Shown: positions 55,380 through 63,167 of the stretch, piece by piece
Layout: every line of letters starts with the position of its first letter
How positions within the stretch are numbered: the stretch's first letter is position 1
Assembly: GCF_900604315.1 (NCBI RefSeq)
Contig: NZ_LR026978.1
Location: forward strand, 3,093,996-3,157,995
Direction: 5' to 3'
Length of the DNA stretch: 64,000 nucleotides
From: [Erwinia] mediterraneensis
GTDB taxonomy: Bacteria; Pseudomonadota; Gammaproteobacteria; Enterobacterales; Enterobacteriaceae
Notes under the pieces: model-generated
The model's database searches: none
Seen by the model: the letters and a program-made list of their open reading frames with translations, nothing else
What the model was told of the DNA's origin: nothing
Position numbers and translations under genes: made by a program

Positions 55380-55746
55380 CTGTTTCATCGAAGCGCGCAA
55401 TATCCGCAAACGCTTTGGCGCGTTAACCGCGCTGAACCAGGTCAATTTATCCATTTATCAGGAACGGGCCCTGGCGGAAAACTTTACTATTGCAGAGCGC
55501 ATTTTTTCGGACGCGAACTGAAACGCCCTGTGTGAGGTATTTCGTGTCTCTGACGCCGCGCCATGCATGAACAGGTGGGTTTGTTGCTGAAAGATCTTGA
55601 TACGCCTGTCTCCGATGCGGAAGCGCCGGTTGGTAGCTTATCCCGTGGCCAGCGGCAGGTAGTCGCGATTTGTCGTGCGCTCAATCCCAATGCCCAACTG
55701 GTCATTATGGATGAGCCTACCGCGGCGCTGGCGGTAGCTGCAACTA
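55372..55746 (+). pseudogene. Decayed ribose-type ABC transporter ATPase
   Basis: Starts as a normal ABC ATPase (MNSCFIEARNIRKRFGALTALNQVNLSIYQ) but jumps straight to ERALAENFTIAERIF, so about 60 codons including Walker A are missing. A T-run near 55502 is one base short and leads to a stop at 55521. Further stops follow until the signature and Walker B piece (SLSRGQRQVVAICRALNPNA and QLVIMDEPTAALAVAA), after which similarity ends. Overlaps the TenA gene end by 8 bp, as expected for an old operon member. No functional ATPase can result. Confidence 0.88.
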
Positions 55747-55786
55747 TGTCACATGGAAAAACACCGCCTCAGAGCCTGATATCACA

Positions 55787-55827
55787 TCACCGCGACACCG
55801 CTTTAACTTTCAGCGGTGTCGCGGTGA
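55787..55827. terminator. Perfect 16-bp stem hairpin
   Basis: TCACCGCGACACCGCT (55787-55802) pairs perfectly with AGCGGTGTCGCGGTGA (55812-55827) around a 9-base loop, then CAAAAATTTT. It ends 8 bp before the stop of the leftward NmrA gene and probably terminates transcription from both sides. Confidence 0.7.
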
Positions 55828-55835
55828 CAAAAATT

Positions 55836-56702
55836 TTACGCTCCTGCCAGAGCCGTGACGAAACTGCGGTAGGAATAGAGCGGACGGCCAAGAATATTGA
55901 CCAGACGCTCTCTGTCGCCGTGCCGGGGAAGCATTCCATTACTGACGTAGCGCTCAGCCATGAGACGCATTTCATACGCCATCCATTTGGGCATGAACTC
56001 CGCCATGCTTGCTTCAAAGGCATCCGGATTATCGCCGCCGTAAATTATCTGACGGCCCACCACCTCGCTCCAGATCGCGGCGGCATCCTCTCCCGTAAGC
56101 GTATCGGGGCCAACAAGATTAATAGTCTCCACAGGTAGCATCTCGTCAGCCTGATTGCGACGCATCAGTTCAATAGCCGCAACCTCAGCGATATCGCGTG
56201 TATCCACCATCGCCAGACCAATACCACCGACAGGCATGGGATAAACGCCATGATTCATGATGACATCCTTAATCATCACTTCATTGTCGATAAAGTAGGT
56301 TGGCCGCAGAATAGTGGCGCTAAATTCCATCTCTTTGAGCATGCGCTCGGCACCATATTTGACGGCGAAATGCGGCACATTGACGGCAACATCGGCACCA
56401 AAGACAGACAGATAAACTACCCGCTCAACGCCGCATTCGCGGGCTATGTTGAGCGTGATAATCGTCTGAGTGTATTCATCAGCCGCGACCGCATTCAGTA
56501 AAAAGAGCGTTCTGATGCCGCTGAAGGCGGCACGCAGGGAATCAATATCCAGAAAATCGCCCCTGACAACGTCCACGTTGTCAGCAAAGCCCGCTTTTGC
56601 TGGGTCGCGGGATAAAACACGGAAGTCGGCTCCGCGAATGAGCAGTTGATCGACAAGATGGCGACCGACGCGTCCAGTAGCTCCGGTAACAAGTATTGTC
56701 AT
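55836..56702 (-). CDS. NmrA/QorB-like NAD(P)-binding reductase
   Basis: 288 residues from the ATG at 56702 (MTILVTGATGRVGRHLVDQLL), which has GGAG upstream. Atypical SDR with Rossmann motif TGATGRVGRH, an early LSRDPAKAGF loop for NADP specificity, and VVRGDFLDIDSLRAAFSGIRTLFLLNAV. Related proteins are quinone reductases or NADPH sensors. Divergent from a LysR gene across 96 bp, so probably under its control. Substrate unknown. Confidence 0.87.
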   Translation of the reverse strand: MTILVTGATGRVGRHLVDQLLIRGADFRVLSRDPAKAGFADNVDVVRGDFLDIDSLRAAFSGIRTLFLLNAVAADEYTQTIITLNIARECGVERVVYLSVFGADVAVNVPHFAVKYGAERMLKEMEFSATILRPTYFIDNEVMIKDVIMNHGVYPMPVGGIGLAMVDTRDIAEVAAIELMRRNQADEMLPVETINLVGPDTLTGEDAAAIWSEVVGRQIIYGGDNPDAFEASMAEFMPKWMAYEMRLMAERYVSNGMLPRHGDRERLVNILGRPLYSYRSFVTALAGA

Positions 56703-56798
56703 GATGGGACTCCATAACATTGGGGTGGGTGTGATTAAACCTTAACCCGATCCATATGTTGTATGAAGATGCTATTATCTGGATACTTTGTTCCATAA

Positions 56799-57686
56799 AT
56801 GAGACGGCCTGTGGATATTGATGCGTTAAAAGATTTCCATCTTATTGCGGCCTGGGGAGGAATTGGTGCGGCCAGTCGCGCCAGTGGAAGGCCAAAGGCG
56901 ACCCTTTCGCGCAGACTTGCTGATCTTGAAGAAATGCTTGGTGTGCGTCTTGTTGAGCGCGGCGGCCACCGTTTGACAATTACCGAGGCTGGCGAACAGC
57001 TTCTGTCCCGAACTGTCGGGGCAATACGTGAAATTGATGAAGCGGTTGTGGCGGCGCGGGAAGATTCGGCAAATCCTTCGGGATGCCTTCGTATTGCAGC
57101 ACCCTTACTGTTTTCGCAGCTGGCGCTGGGGCGGCTTTTGGCCGAATTTCATTTCCGCTATCCTGACATCCGGATCGAAGCCATTTCTGAAAACCGGATG
57201 AACGATCTGGTGGATGAGCATTTTGATGTCGCTATTCGTATCAATCCACAGAAAAACAGTTCGCTGGTTGGCAGGTGCTTTGCCAAAGACCGACAGGTAC
57301 TGGTTGCTCCTCCCTCGTTTAAAATGCCAGCCAGCGATATGGAAAACGCACCAGAGATTGCGGCGATTGTCATGTCAACTTATGCCGAAGGGGACATCTG
57401 GACCGTTCAGAACGGACAGCGTAGCTTTGTACCACGGCCCGTAATGCGCCTCTCTTCTCTTCTGACAGTCCGGGATGCGGTGATGGCAGGTGCCGGAGCG
57501 GCTATGCTGCCGCATTCTGTTGTCAGCAGTCAGCTGGAAAAAGGAGAGCTCGTATCCTGGGGAGAGGCCGCCAGCCTGACTGAGCTCTGGGTTCTGCACA
57601 CATCCCGTCGTCTTCAGAGCCCAAAAGTGAAGGTTTTCGTGAAATTCATCTGTGAACAATATCCTGCAGGCTGGTTCTATACCTGA
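56799..57686 (+). CDS. LysR family transcriptional regulator
   Basis: 295 residues: N-terminal HTH (DALKDFHLIAAWGGIGAASRASGRPKATLSRRLADLEEMLGVRLVERGGHRLTITEAGEQLL) and a substrate-binding domain (SGCLRIAAPLLFSQLALGRLLAEFHFRYPDIRIEA). Divergent from the NmrA-like reductase gene; self- and target regulation from the shared 96-bp region is likely. Confidence 0.9.
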   Translation: MRRPVDIDALKDFHLIAAWGGIGAASRASGRPKATLSRRLADLEEMLGVRLVERGGHRLTITEAGEQLLSRTVGAIREIDEAVVAAREDSANPSGCLRIAAPLLFSQLALGRLLAEFHFRYPDIRIEAISENRMNDLVDEHFDVAIRINPQKNSSLVGRCFAKDRQVLVAPPSFKMPASDMENAPEIAAIVMSTYAEGDIWTVQNGQRSFVPRPVMRLSSLLTVRDAVMAGAGAAMLPHSVVSSQLEKGELVSWGEAASLTELWVLHTSRRLQSPKVKVFVKFICEQYPAGWFYT

Positions 57687-58178
57687 AACAAGCGCGGGTT
57701 AACCCTCTCACGTTTCACCCGCTCACCGGGAGGCCCTGGCGTAACGTGTTTATCCAGATACCAGGATTAAACATAACAACCTGGTCGGCAGGGCGGGAGG
57801 CGACCAGTAAAGGCGGTAATGACAGGCAGATACTGACAGGGCGTTGTTAATACGCGTTCTCATTCGTTTTTTACCATGTCTGCATAATAGACCCTGCTGG
57901 TAGCAGCCAAAATAAAATCGATAGCCTTTATCCGATTTATCACATGCTCTGATTATAAAAAACTAATAATAAGTGGAATCATTCCTCGAAAATTTCTGCA
58001 AATAATCTGATTCTTTAAGAAAAAGGTTCACTATGTTTTTATAAAAAGCCACACTATTAATTAAATAAAATGAGTATGTGAAATGATGAGTGAAGGTAAA
58101 GGGTTGAGCTTTTGCTGAAAACAGATCTCAGACAAAATGTAATAATGTTAACAAAAACATGTATATGTGAGATATGAG
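57687..58178. other. Intergenic stretch leading into AT-rich DNA
   Basis: About 490 bp. Base composition drops towards the flippase gene. No gene, repeat or clear promoter recognised. Confidence 0.5.
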
Positions 58179-59423
58179 ATGTACTCTAACGCAATATGGA
58201 TCATGCTGGAAAAGGCAGTTAATATTATCGGGCTGATATATATCAACTCACTTATGGCAAAATATATTGGACCTGATAACTTTGGTAAAATAAATATTTC
58301 AACGTCGCTTTTTATTTTTGTTCAAACACTGTCGTGGTTTGGCGGCCAGAACATTATTTTTAAACGCATGAGTGAAAATACGAAGTCCGGGATCGCAATG
58401 GCGATGCATACGCAAAATCAGCGGCGTATTTTCTTTCTCCTTTCAGCAGGCTCAGTTTTGTCTTATTTGTATTTTTTCACTGACCCGATCGTCTTTTTAT
58501 TTGGGGTCGCCAACTGCATTGCCACATACTATATTGTGATGGACTTTTTTTCCATTTACAACAACACTCAACTAAAATCAAAAATAAACACAATTACGAA
58601 TATAATTGGGCTGTCTTTCGCACTCTTGATCAGGTTCTATATCGCGCATTTTAAACTGCCAGTTTACTATTTCACCATACCCATTATCATAATTCCTGTT
58701 ATACCTTACATCATGCGTCTCATTTATTTTAAATATACAACCAAAATAAAAGTAAATGATAAGGCGCCTGGGGTATATAACCGCTACATGTTATATACCG
58801 GAGGAACTCTGATTTTATCAGGCTTATCAGCGGATATATATACTCAGATATCCGGCATTTTTTTGGCTAAAATACTTTCTTATTCAAATCTGGGCGTGTA
58901 TAGCGTAGCCTTAACCATAGGTGGCGCCTGGTCATTTATTGTGCTTTCACTAATAACCAGCTTTTTCTCAAAGATATATAGTGAAAAAAATCAGATAACC
59001 ATTGATAAACTGCTAATTAAAATCAATCGAATTGTAATCCTGTTATCCCTTACTGCTTTGGGTGGGTTCTACCTTTTTGGTGATTTTTTTATCCATTTAC
59101 TGTATGGCGATAATTATATGGACTCAGTCAGGATAATTCCCATAATAATTATTGGTACAATGTTCTCTTCACTGGGAACGATTTGTTACAGGTATATGAT
59201 AAAAGAATCCGGGTACAGCTACCTGGCTAAAAAAATGTTTTTATGTTGTGTATTAACAATACCATTGTCCTGGGTAATGATTAGTTCCTTCGGAATTAAT
59301 GGTGCCGCATACTGCTTTTTGATTGTAGAGGTTTTATCTTGCACTTTACTTAATTACTTTTTCAGGAATAAAACCATCATAAAAATGCACCTTAACATTT
59401 TCAAATTGGGAGAATTTAAATGA
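58179..59423 (+). CDS. Polysaccharide flippase (Wzx-like)
   Basis: 414 residues, 12-14 hydrophobic segments, of the polysaccharide-translocase branch of the MOP superfamily. The N-terminus is typical: MYSNAIWIMLEKAVNIIGLIYINSLMAKYIGPDNFGKINIS. It flips lipid-linked O-antigen, capsule or exopolysaccharide units across the inner membrane. ATG at 58179 preferred; a GTG four codons earlier is possible. Clearly more AT-rich than the surrounding genes, as is usual for transferred surface-polysaccharide genes. Coupled to the next gene by an ATGA overlap. Confidence 0.85.
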   Translation: MYSNAIWIMLEKAVNIIGLIYINSLMAKYIGPDNFGKINISTSLFIFVQTLSWFGGQNIIFKRMSENTKSGIAMAMHTQNQRRIFFLLSAGSVLSYLYFFTDPIVFLFGVANCIATYYIVMDFFSIYNNTQLKSKINTITNIIGLSFALLIRFYIAHFKLPVYYFTIPIIIIPVIPYIMRLIYFKYTTKIKVNDKAPGVYNRYMLYTGGTLILSGLSADIYTQISGIFLAKILSYSNLGVYSVALTIGGAWSFIVLSLITSFFSKIYSEKNQITIDKLLIKINRIVILLSLTALGGFYLFGDFFIHLLYGDNYMDSVRIIPIIIIGTMFSSLGTICYRYMIKESGYSYLAKKMFLCCVLTIPLSWVMISSFGINGAAYCFLIVEVLSCTLLNYFFRNKTIIKMHLNIFKLGEFK

Positions 59424-60289
59424 GAATGATAAAAGAAACAGTTAAGTCAGCTCTAAAGATCTACGCTAATATTTCCCCTGAGTCTTGTGCTAAAGCCCAC
59501 TATTTTATTAAATTTAAGAAAAAACTGGACTTATCAAACCCTACCAATTTCAATGAAAAAATACAGTGGCTTAAGTTCAATGAACTGAATAATGATATTT
59601 ACAGTTTGTGTGCTGATAAATATAAGGTCAGGGAGTATGTTTCATCTAAAGGATGTGGTGAAATACTTAATGAAGTATACGGTGTGTACGATAACCCACA
59701 AAGCATTGACTATGATGCATTACCAGAAAAATTTGCACTTAAATGCAACCATGGAGCAGGCTATAACATAATATGTGATGATAAATCATCACTGGATATT
59801 GAAAAAACAAACAAGCAGCTGGAGAAATGGTTAAAACAGGATTTCTCTACGCTTTTTATTGAGCCACAGTATAAAAAAATAGAAAGAAAGATTTTATGTG
59901 AAAAGTATATTGAAAATGAACGTGGAGGTTTTCCTGACGATTACAAATTTTACTGCTTTAACGGGAAACCATATGCAGTAATGGTTTGTGTAGGTCGGGA
60001 AAAAGGGACGCCTAAATTTTATTATTTTGATATGAGCTGGAATCCTCTTCCTTTCGAGGATACGATTGAGCTAATAAATAAAAATCATCATCCAGAGGTG
60101 CCTGAAGGTTTTGATAAAATGAAGGATTATGCGATGAAGTTAGCTTCTGATTTTAAATTTGTCCGGGTTGATTTCTATCTGTTAAATAATGAAGTTGTTT
60201 TTGGGGAGCTGACATTTACGCCTTCAGCGGGGCTGGATGTGACATTACAGGAAGCAGATATTATTTTAGGCAGTCAACTAAAGTTATAG
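59420..60289 (+). CDS. TupA-like ATP-grasp polysaccharide biosynthesis protein
   Basis: 289 residues. The pattern NPTNFNEKIQWLKFNELN, CADKYKVREYV, FALKCNHGAGYNIICDDKS, CEKYIENERGGFPDDYKFYCFNGKP and FVRVDFYLLNNEVVFGELTFTPSAGL matches the TupA-like ATP-grasp family found in surface-polysaccharide clusters. It probably adds an amino-acid or other substituent, or makes a glycosidic link; the reaction is not settled. AT-rich like the flippase gene, with which it forms a two-gene unit. No other glycosyltransferase is nearby. Confidence 0.85.
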   Translation: MRMIKETVKSALKIYANISPESCAKAHYFIKFKKKLDLSNPTNFNEKIQWLKFNELNNDIYSLCADKYKVREYVSSKGCGEILNEVYGVYDNPQSIDYDALPEKFALKCNHGAGYNIICDDKSSLDIEKTNKQLEKWLKQDFSTLFIEPQYKKIERKILCEKYIENERGGFPDDYKFYCFNGKPYAVMVCVGREKGTPKFYYFDMSWNPLPFEDTIELINKNHHPEVPEGFDKMKDYAMKLASDFKFVRVDFYLLNNEVVFGELTFTPSAGLDVTLQEADIILGSQLKL

Positions 60290-60557
60290 TTTGAATAGTG
60301 ATGAATATAGTTATCTCTGGCGCAGGAAACTGCTTTATTGTTTATTCGGAGTGGACTTTGATGTTTCACCAGATCTTTTCCCTTGCCGGTCTTCTCACGC
60401 CTGTTCTTCTGGACAGGGCACATAGTCTGTTACCAGTCAGTAGGGTCATGACTAAAGATTATTCGATAAAATCATAACTACAAGCAAATCACGTTACTGA
60501 AAAAACATAAATGGATGGTGTGTTTTCAAACAAGTACGCCATCCTTCTTTCTGCTTT

Positions 60558-61172
60558 TCAGCCTTCGCTCACGTGAATTGCTCCCGTAATTAAGGATGCG
60601 AAGGAAGCCACGGCTTCTTTCTGATTCAGTTGTCCGCGCGCAAACGCAGCGGAAAGCGCTTCTCCTGCACCCACCAGGCCGATGCAACATTGCTGCAGCG
60701 ATCGGGGCGACATGTTCACATGGGGTGTCAGAATGGAAACGAACATCGCAACGCAGTTGTCCAGAAGCTCCTGGAAGACGGCTGACTTTTCTTCGCTGCC
60801 TGCCAGGGCCGCTCCAACCGAGTGAAACTCGTCTGTTTTGTCTGCCGCGCAATTGATGTAGGCGTGCGCAAGCATCTGTACGGTTTCCTGCGGACTCCTG
60901 AGTGTAGTGGTCATCATCTCAGTAAATATTCTGACCCGCTCCCTATCAATCCACCTGTACAGCTCGATCAACAATGCCGAACGGGTGGCAAAATGATCAT
61001 AAACCACAGGTTTGGATACGCCTGCACGCACGGCGAGATTGCCCAAAGTCAGTCGGTCTGCGTTTTCCTCGCGTACGATGAGAAAGGCGGTGTTCAGGAG
61101 CTGCTTTCGCCGTTCTGCCCCGGTTAACCTGCGCGTAGCGGAACCGGGTACCAGCGTGTTGTCCTTTTTCAT
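60558..61172 (-). CDS. TetR family transcriptional regulator
   Basis: 204 residues from the ATG at 61172 (MKKDNTLVPGSATRRL), with GAGG upstream. N-terminal TetR HTH (ERRKQLLNTAFLIVREENADRLTLGNLAVRAGVSKPVVYDHFATRSALLIELYRW) and an all-helical ligand domain. Divergent from the saccharopine-dehydrogenase-like gene across 99 bp, which it probably represses. Confidence 0.88.
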   Translation of the reverse strand: MKKDNTLVPGSATRRLTGAERRKQLLNTAFLIVREENADRLTLGNLAVRAGVSKPVVYDHFATRSALLIELYRWIDRERVRIFTEMMTTTLRSPQETVQMLAHAYINCAADKTDEFHSVGAALAGSEEKSAVFQELLDNCVAMFVSILTPHVNMSPRSLQQCCIGLVGAGEALSAAFARGQLNQKEAVASFASLITGAIHVSEG

Positions 61173-61199
61173 ATACCTCACAATATAACCTACCAAAAG

Positions 61200-61249
61200 T
61201 AGCTTATCGCTATGACAGGTGCTACCTTTCCTGATGGGTATAGCTTATC
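61200..61249. promoter_or_regulatory. Repeated TAGCTTATC sites between TetR gene and its neighbour
   Basis: TAGCTTATC occurs at 61200-61208 and again at 61241-61249. Between them lie AAAGTAGC-like and GCTACCTTT sequences that form an imperfect inverted repeat. Candidate TetR-family operator, but not a clean palindrome. Confidence 0.35.
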
Positions 61250-61271
61250 ACGCAAATAAGGAATCACGCTT

Positions 61272-62279
61272 ATGTCCTTTGATCCCATATTACTCCTGGG
61301 TGGCTCCGGCGCTATTGGTCACCAGACAGCCCGGGCACTGCACGCTATTTATCCTGATGTCCCCCTGCTCATCGGAGGCCGCAACCTGAACAAGGCGCAG
61401 AAGGCCGCGGCAGAAACTGGAAGAGCGCAGGGAATACTGATCGACACAACCTCTGACGATTTGGGCCTCGGCGACCAGAAAATCAGTGCTGTGGTCGTGC
61501 TTTACAAAGACCACTCGCTTGCCGCACTCCGCTTCGCTCAATCGCGAGGCGTACCCCATCTGAGCATCTCCACGGGCGTGTTCGAAATCGCCCCGGAAAT
61601 TGCAAGCTTCATGCACGCGCCGGGTGCCTCAGCGATTGTGCCTGGATATGAGTGGCTGGTAGGTGCCACCACAGTACCTGCGCTCCATCTGTCCCGCGCA
61701 TTCAGCCAGGTGCGTGAAATTCGTATTGGCGCGCTGGTTGATGAAGAAGATGTCGGTGGTCCTGCCGTCGCTTCTGATTTCGAATATCTGAACCACCTGA
61801 TGCCTGCAGCGCTCACGCGCCGGGATGGCGTCTGGCTGTGGCGTGAGGGCGATGATGCCAGGGCTGTATTCAGCGCGCTTGACGGAACCGAAATAAATGC
61901 CACGGGCTTTTCGTCGATTGATGTAGTCGGGCTGGCATCGGCAACGGGCGCGCCCGGCGTTCAGTTCGACCTGGGCATGGGCATCAGTTCGAGCCGACGT
62001 AAAGGCGGGGCCTTTTCGACCGAGATTATCCTTGATATTTCCGGTGTGGATGCCGCGGGAGAGTCGCTTCGTACCAGACATGCGGTAGTCCATCCAGGAG
62101 GCGCGGCACCACTGACAGGAATGGGGATAGCCCTGCTTCTGGAAAGACTGGTTGGGCTTGATGGAAAGCCGCCGGTCGCGCCTGGCCTGTATTTTCCATA
62201 CCAGATTCTGGATGCATCACACTACCTGGCGCGTCTGGCGCAGGAGGGAGGCCAGCTACTGGAATTGTCGCCATCATAA
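61272..62279 (+). CDS. Saccharopine dehydrogenase-like NAD(P)-binding protein
   Basis: 335 residues. N-terminal Rossmann motif ILLLGGSGAIGHQTARAL, IGGRNLNKAQKAAAETG, AVVVLYKDHSLAALRFAQSRGVPHLSISTGV, and VPGYEWLVGATTVPAL, as in saccharopine dehydrogenase-like oxidoreductases. The C-terminal half (GVQFDLGMGISSSRRKGGAFSTEIILDISG) is the substrate or dimer domain. Substrate unknown; the divergent TetR gene suggests induction by a small compound. Confidence 0.85.
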   Translation: MSFDPILLLGGSGAIGHQTARALHAIYPDVPLLIGGRNLNKAQKAAAETGRAQGILIDTTSDDLGLGDQKISAVVVLYKDHSLAALRFAQSRGVPHLSISTGVFEIAPEIASFMHAPGASAIVPGYEWLVGATTVPALHLSRAFSQVREIRIGALVDEEDVGGPAVASDFEYLNHLMPAALTRRDGVWLWREGDDARAVFSALDGTEINATGFSSIDVVGLASATGAPGVQFDLGMGISSSRRKGGAFSTEIILDISGVDAAGESLRTRHAVVHPGGAAPLTGMGIALLLERLVGLDGKPPVAPGLYFPYQILDASHYLARLAQEGGQLLELSPS

Positions 62280-62598
62280 GTATCAGGAACAGACTTCCAC
62301 CCGGTGAGCTTGCGCCACGCCCGCCGGGTGACCCGGCGCTGGTTATCCTCTGTTCTGCAGTGAAGGTTAAATAAAAGAACTGACAGGGCGAAATAAATAT
62401 AGTTAAGTAAATAAAGTTGAGACTGTAAATAATTAGAAGAAGAATTATAAATATTAAAAAGTGGGGGTTATATAAAATCTGAAAACAGCTGATTCTTTGT
62501 AAAAGCCAACGCAGAATACCGACGGGTGCTTGAGGCTTTCTGCCTTAAGCATGTGCCGACGGCAGAAAGAGAAAAGCCCCAGGAGATATTCATCAACC
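62280..62598. other. AT-rich intergenic stretch before the IS element
   Basis: 319 bp with no gene. Around 62520-62580 a GC-richer stretch with GCCGACGG and an AAAAGCCCC tail may be a decayed terminator. The IS element starts at 62599. Confidence 0.5.
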
Positions 62599-62645
62599 TG
62601 TACTGCACCCATTTTGTTGGACGATGAAATGGAATAGTCCCTGAT

Positions 62646-63167
62646 ATGTCAAAGCCAAAATACCCCTTCGAAAAGCGCCTTGAAGTCGTGAATCACTACT
62701 TAACAACTGATGATGGATACAGGATCATCTCTGCACGTTTTGGTGTACCTCGAACCCGGGTCAGGACATGGGTTGCCCTCTATGAAAAACATGGAGAAAA
62801 AGGTTTAATTCCCAAACCTAAAGGCGTTAGTGCTGATCCAGAGTTGCGCATTAAGGTCGTGAAAGCCGTGACCGAGCAGCAGATGTCCCTCAATCAGGCA
62901 GCTGCTCACTTTATGCTTGCTGGTAGTGGTTCTGTAGCCAGGTGGCTGAAAGTCTATGAGGAGCACGGAGAAGCTGGTTTACGCGCACTCAAGATCGGTA
63001 CCAAAAGAAACATTACAATGTCAGTTGATCCAGAAAAAGCGGCGTTAGCATTGGAGCTCTCGAAAGACCGACGTATTGAGGATCTTGAAAGGCAAGTTCG
63101 ATTCCTTGAAATGCGACTTACGTATCTAAAAAAGCTGAAAGCCTTAGCTCATCCCGTGAAAAAGTGA
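62646..63167 (+). CDS. insJ: IS150 OrfA (InsJ)
   Basis: 173 residues, the length of InsJ. Two helix-turn-helix units bind the terminal repeats (EKRLEVVNHYLTTDDGYRIISARFGVPRTRVRTW and NQAAAHFMLAGSGSVARWLKVYEEHG), and a C-terminal leucine-zipper-like coiled coil follows (RRIEDLERQVRFLEMRLTYLKKL). The slippery sequence AAAAAAG (63128-63134) sits in frame as A-AAA-AAG, where IS150 makes a -1 shift to produce the InsJK transposase. Confidence 0.95.
   Translation: MSKPKYPFEKRLEVVNHYLTTDDGYRIISARFGVPRTRVRTWVALYEKHGEKGLIPKPKGVSADPELRIKVVKAVTEQQMSLNQAAAHFMLAGSGSVARWLKVYEEHGEAGLRALKIGTKRNITMSVDPEKAALALELSKDRRIEDLERQVRFLEMRLTYLKKLKALAHPVKK

Noticed and set aside
62646..63167. IS150 OrfA as an independent regulator with HTH domains
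   Set aside because: The full InsJ/InsK arrangement with a terminal repeat and slippery site identifies it as part of the IS.
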